Assembly (NCBI GenBank): GCA_018239705.1
Contig: JAFEGS010000054.1
Location: forward strand, 1-6,665
From: Verrucomicrobiota bacterium
GTDB taxonomy: Bacteria > Chlamydiota > Chlamydiia > Chlamydiales > FEN-1388
Length of the DNA: 6,665 nt
Direction of reading: 5' to 3'
The notes beneath the pieces were generated by a model. That model did not search any database. It saw nothing but the letters and a program-made list of their open reading frames with translations, and was not told the origin of the DNA. Every line of letters starts with the position of its first letter. Within the stretch, counting starts at the first letter, position 1. Position numbers and translations under genes: made by a program. Below are positions 6,199-6,665 of the stretch, piece by piece.

Positions 6199-6234
6199 AA
6201 AAAAAAATCTGAAGCCTACAAGTAGGCTTCAGAT
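6199..6234 (-). terminator. Rho-independent terminator of rpsJ
   Basis: On the minus strand an uninterrupted 13-bp stem (arms 6222-6234 and 6207-6219) with a 2-base centre is followed at once by nine T residues (complement of the A run at 6199-6207). It lies about 30 bp beyond the rpsJ stop and has the full intrinsic-terminator layout, so it should end the ribosomal transcript before the SIMPL gene. An outer pair of 8-base arms, ATCTGATC at 6191-6198 and GATCAGAT at 6232-6239, could zip around the T run. Confidence 0.92.
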
Positions 6235-6265
6235 CAGATGTACCGGACTGTAGCAGTCTTAAGTG

Positions 6266-6640
6266 TTATGCTGCGCGAATCTTGATATCAACACCGGCAG
6301 GAAGAGCGAGCGTCTTTAGCGCGTCGATCGTCTTTGGTGTTGGGTTCAAAATATCTACAAGTCTTTTGTGCGTGCGCATCTCAAACTGCTCTCGCGATTT
6401 GCGGTCGATGTTTGGTGAGCGCAGTACTGTGAAGATCTCTCTCTTGGTTGGAAGTGGGATTGGACCCACTACCATAGCACCAGAGCGCTTTGCTGTTTCA
6501 ACAATGTCGAGCACAGAGCGGTCCAGCAGACGACCATCATAGGCCTTCAAGCGAATGCGAATTCGCTGTCTTGACGCTTTGGGCGCTTGCTTTTCCTTAG
6601 ATTGTTTCTCTTGCTTGGGTTGCTTTTCTAGTTTTGCCAT
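6266..6640 (-). CDS. rpsJ: 30S ribosomal protein S10 with lysine/glutamine-rich N-terminal extension
   Basis: A 124-residue S10 protein of the small-subunit head; in other bacteria it also pairs with NusB in antitermination. The conserved body begins at about residue 24 (RQRIRIRLKAYDGRLLDRSV) and continues through IVETAKRSGAMVVGPIPLPTKRE, SPNIDRKSREQFEMRTHKRLVDI and the C-terminal PAGVDIKIRAA. It is longer than E. coli S10 (103 aa) because of about 20 extra N-terminal residues built from Lys, Gln and Glu. The extension is probably real: an in-frame TAG lies 6 bases before the ATG, and no other Met, GTG or TTG occurs before the conserved body. AGG elements lie just upstream. In Chlamydia rpsJ follows fusA; the 25 bases beyond the start here are consistent with an upstream gene ending there, but this is not shown. 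Identification is certain. Confidence 0.97.
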   Translation of the reverse strand: MAKLEKQPKQEKQSKEKQAPKASRQRIRIRLKAYDGRLLDRSVLDIVETAKRSGAMVVGPIPLPTKREIFTVLRSPNIDRKSREQFEMRTHKRLVDILNPTPKTIDALKTLALPAGVDIKIRAA

Positions 6641-6665
6641 TGCCTAGCCTATTTCTTAATGATTT

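Overview
The window looks like part of a chromosome from the phylum Chlamydiota, probably one of the environmental, Chlamydia-related lineages. This is inferred from gene content and protein sequence, not from any search. The strongest marker is ribosomal protein S10: its C-terminal half, from the REQFEMRTHKR segment to the PAGVDIKIRAA end, matches chlamydial S10 as I remember it. In Chlamydia rpsJ sits with fusA rather than at the head of the S10 operon, and here it again stands apart from other ribosomal genes of that operon. A nifS-like/nifU-like pair near birA and rodA also recalls the gene neighbourhood of Chlamydia trachomatis. Base composition is close to balanced, more GC-rich than the classical pathogens.

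Layout. Positions 12-2670 (+) hold a very tight three-gene unit: an inositol-monophosphatase-family phosphatase, a NifS-like class V aminotransferase-fold protein and a NifU-like protein. Neighbouring genes overlap by 4 bp and 1 bp. The unit converges on birA (2667-3398, -); the two stop codons share one CTAG. birA is divergent from rodA (3413-4552, +), with only 14 bp between the start codons. rodA is followed by a one-base-overlapping gene of unknown function (4552-4992) and a DoxX-family membrane protein (5031-5411). Converging on that unit from the right are a secreted SIMPL/DUF541 protein (5416-6132, -) and rpsJ (6266-6640, -), separated from each other by a strong intrinsic terminator. 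No gene-free stretch exceeds 300 bases, and I see no mobile element, tRNA, rRNA or CRISPR array.

Most genes are housekeeping: biotinylation of acetyl-CoA carboxylase, peptidoglycan glycan polymerisation and translation. The point of interest is the NifS/NifU pair. Both reading frames are intact and co-transcribed, but the NifS-like protein has Gln where the pyridoxal-phosphate lysine should be and has lost several other cofactor-binding residues. The NifU-like protein has lost all three scaffold cysteines of its IscU-type domain, yet keeps the CxxC of its C-terminal Nfu domain. The two partners seem to have lost the classical desulfurase/scaffold chemistry together while staying under selection as proteins. 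This suggests a repurposed complex rather than decay.
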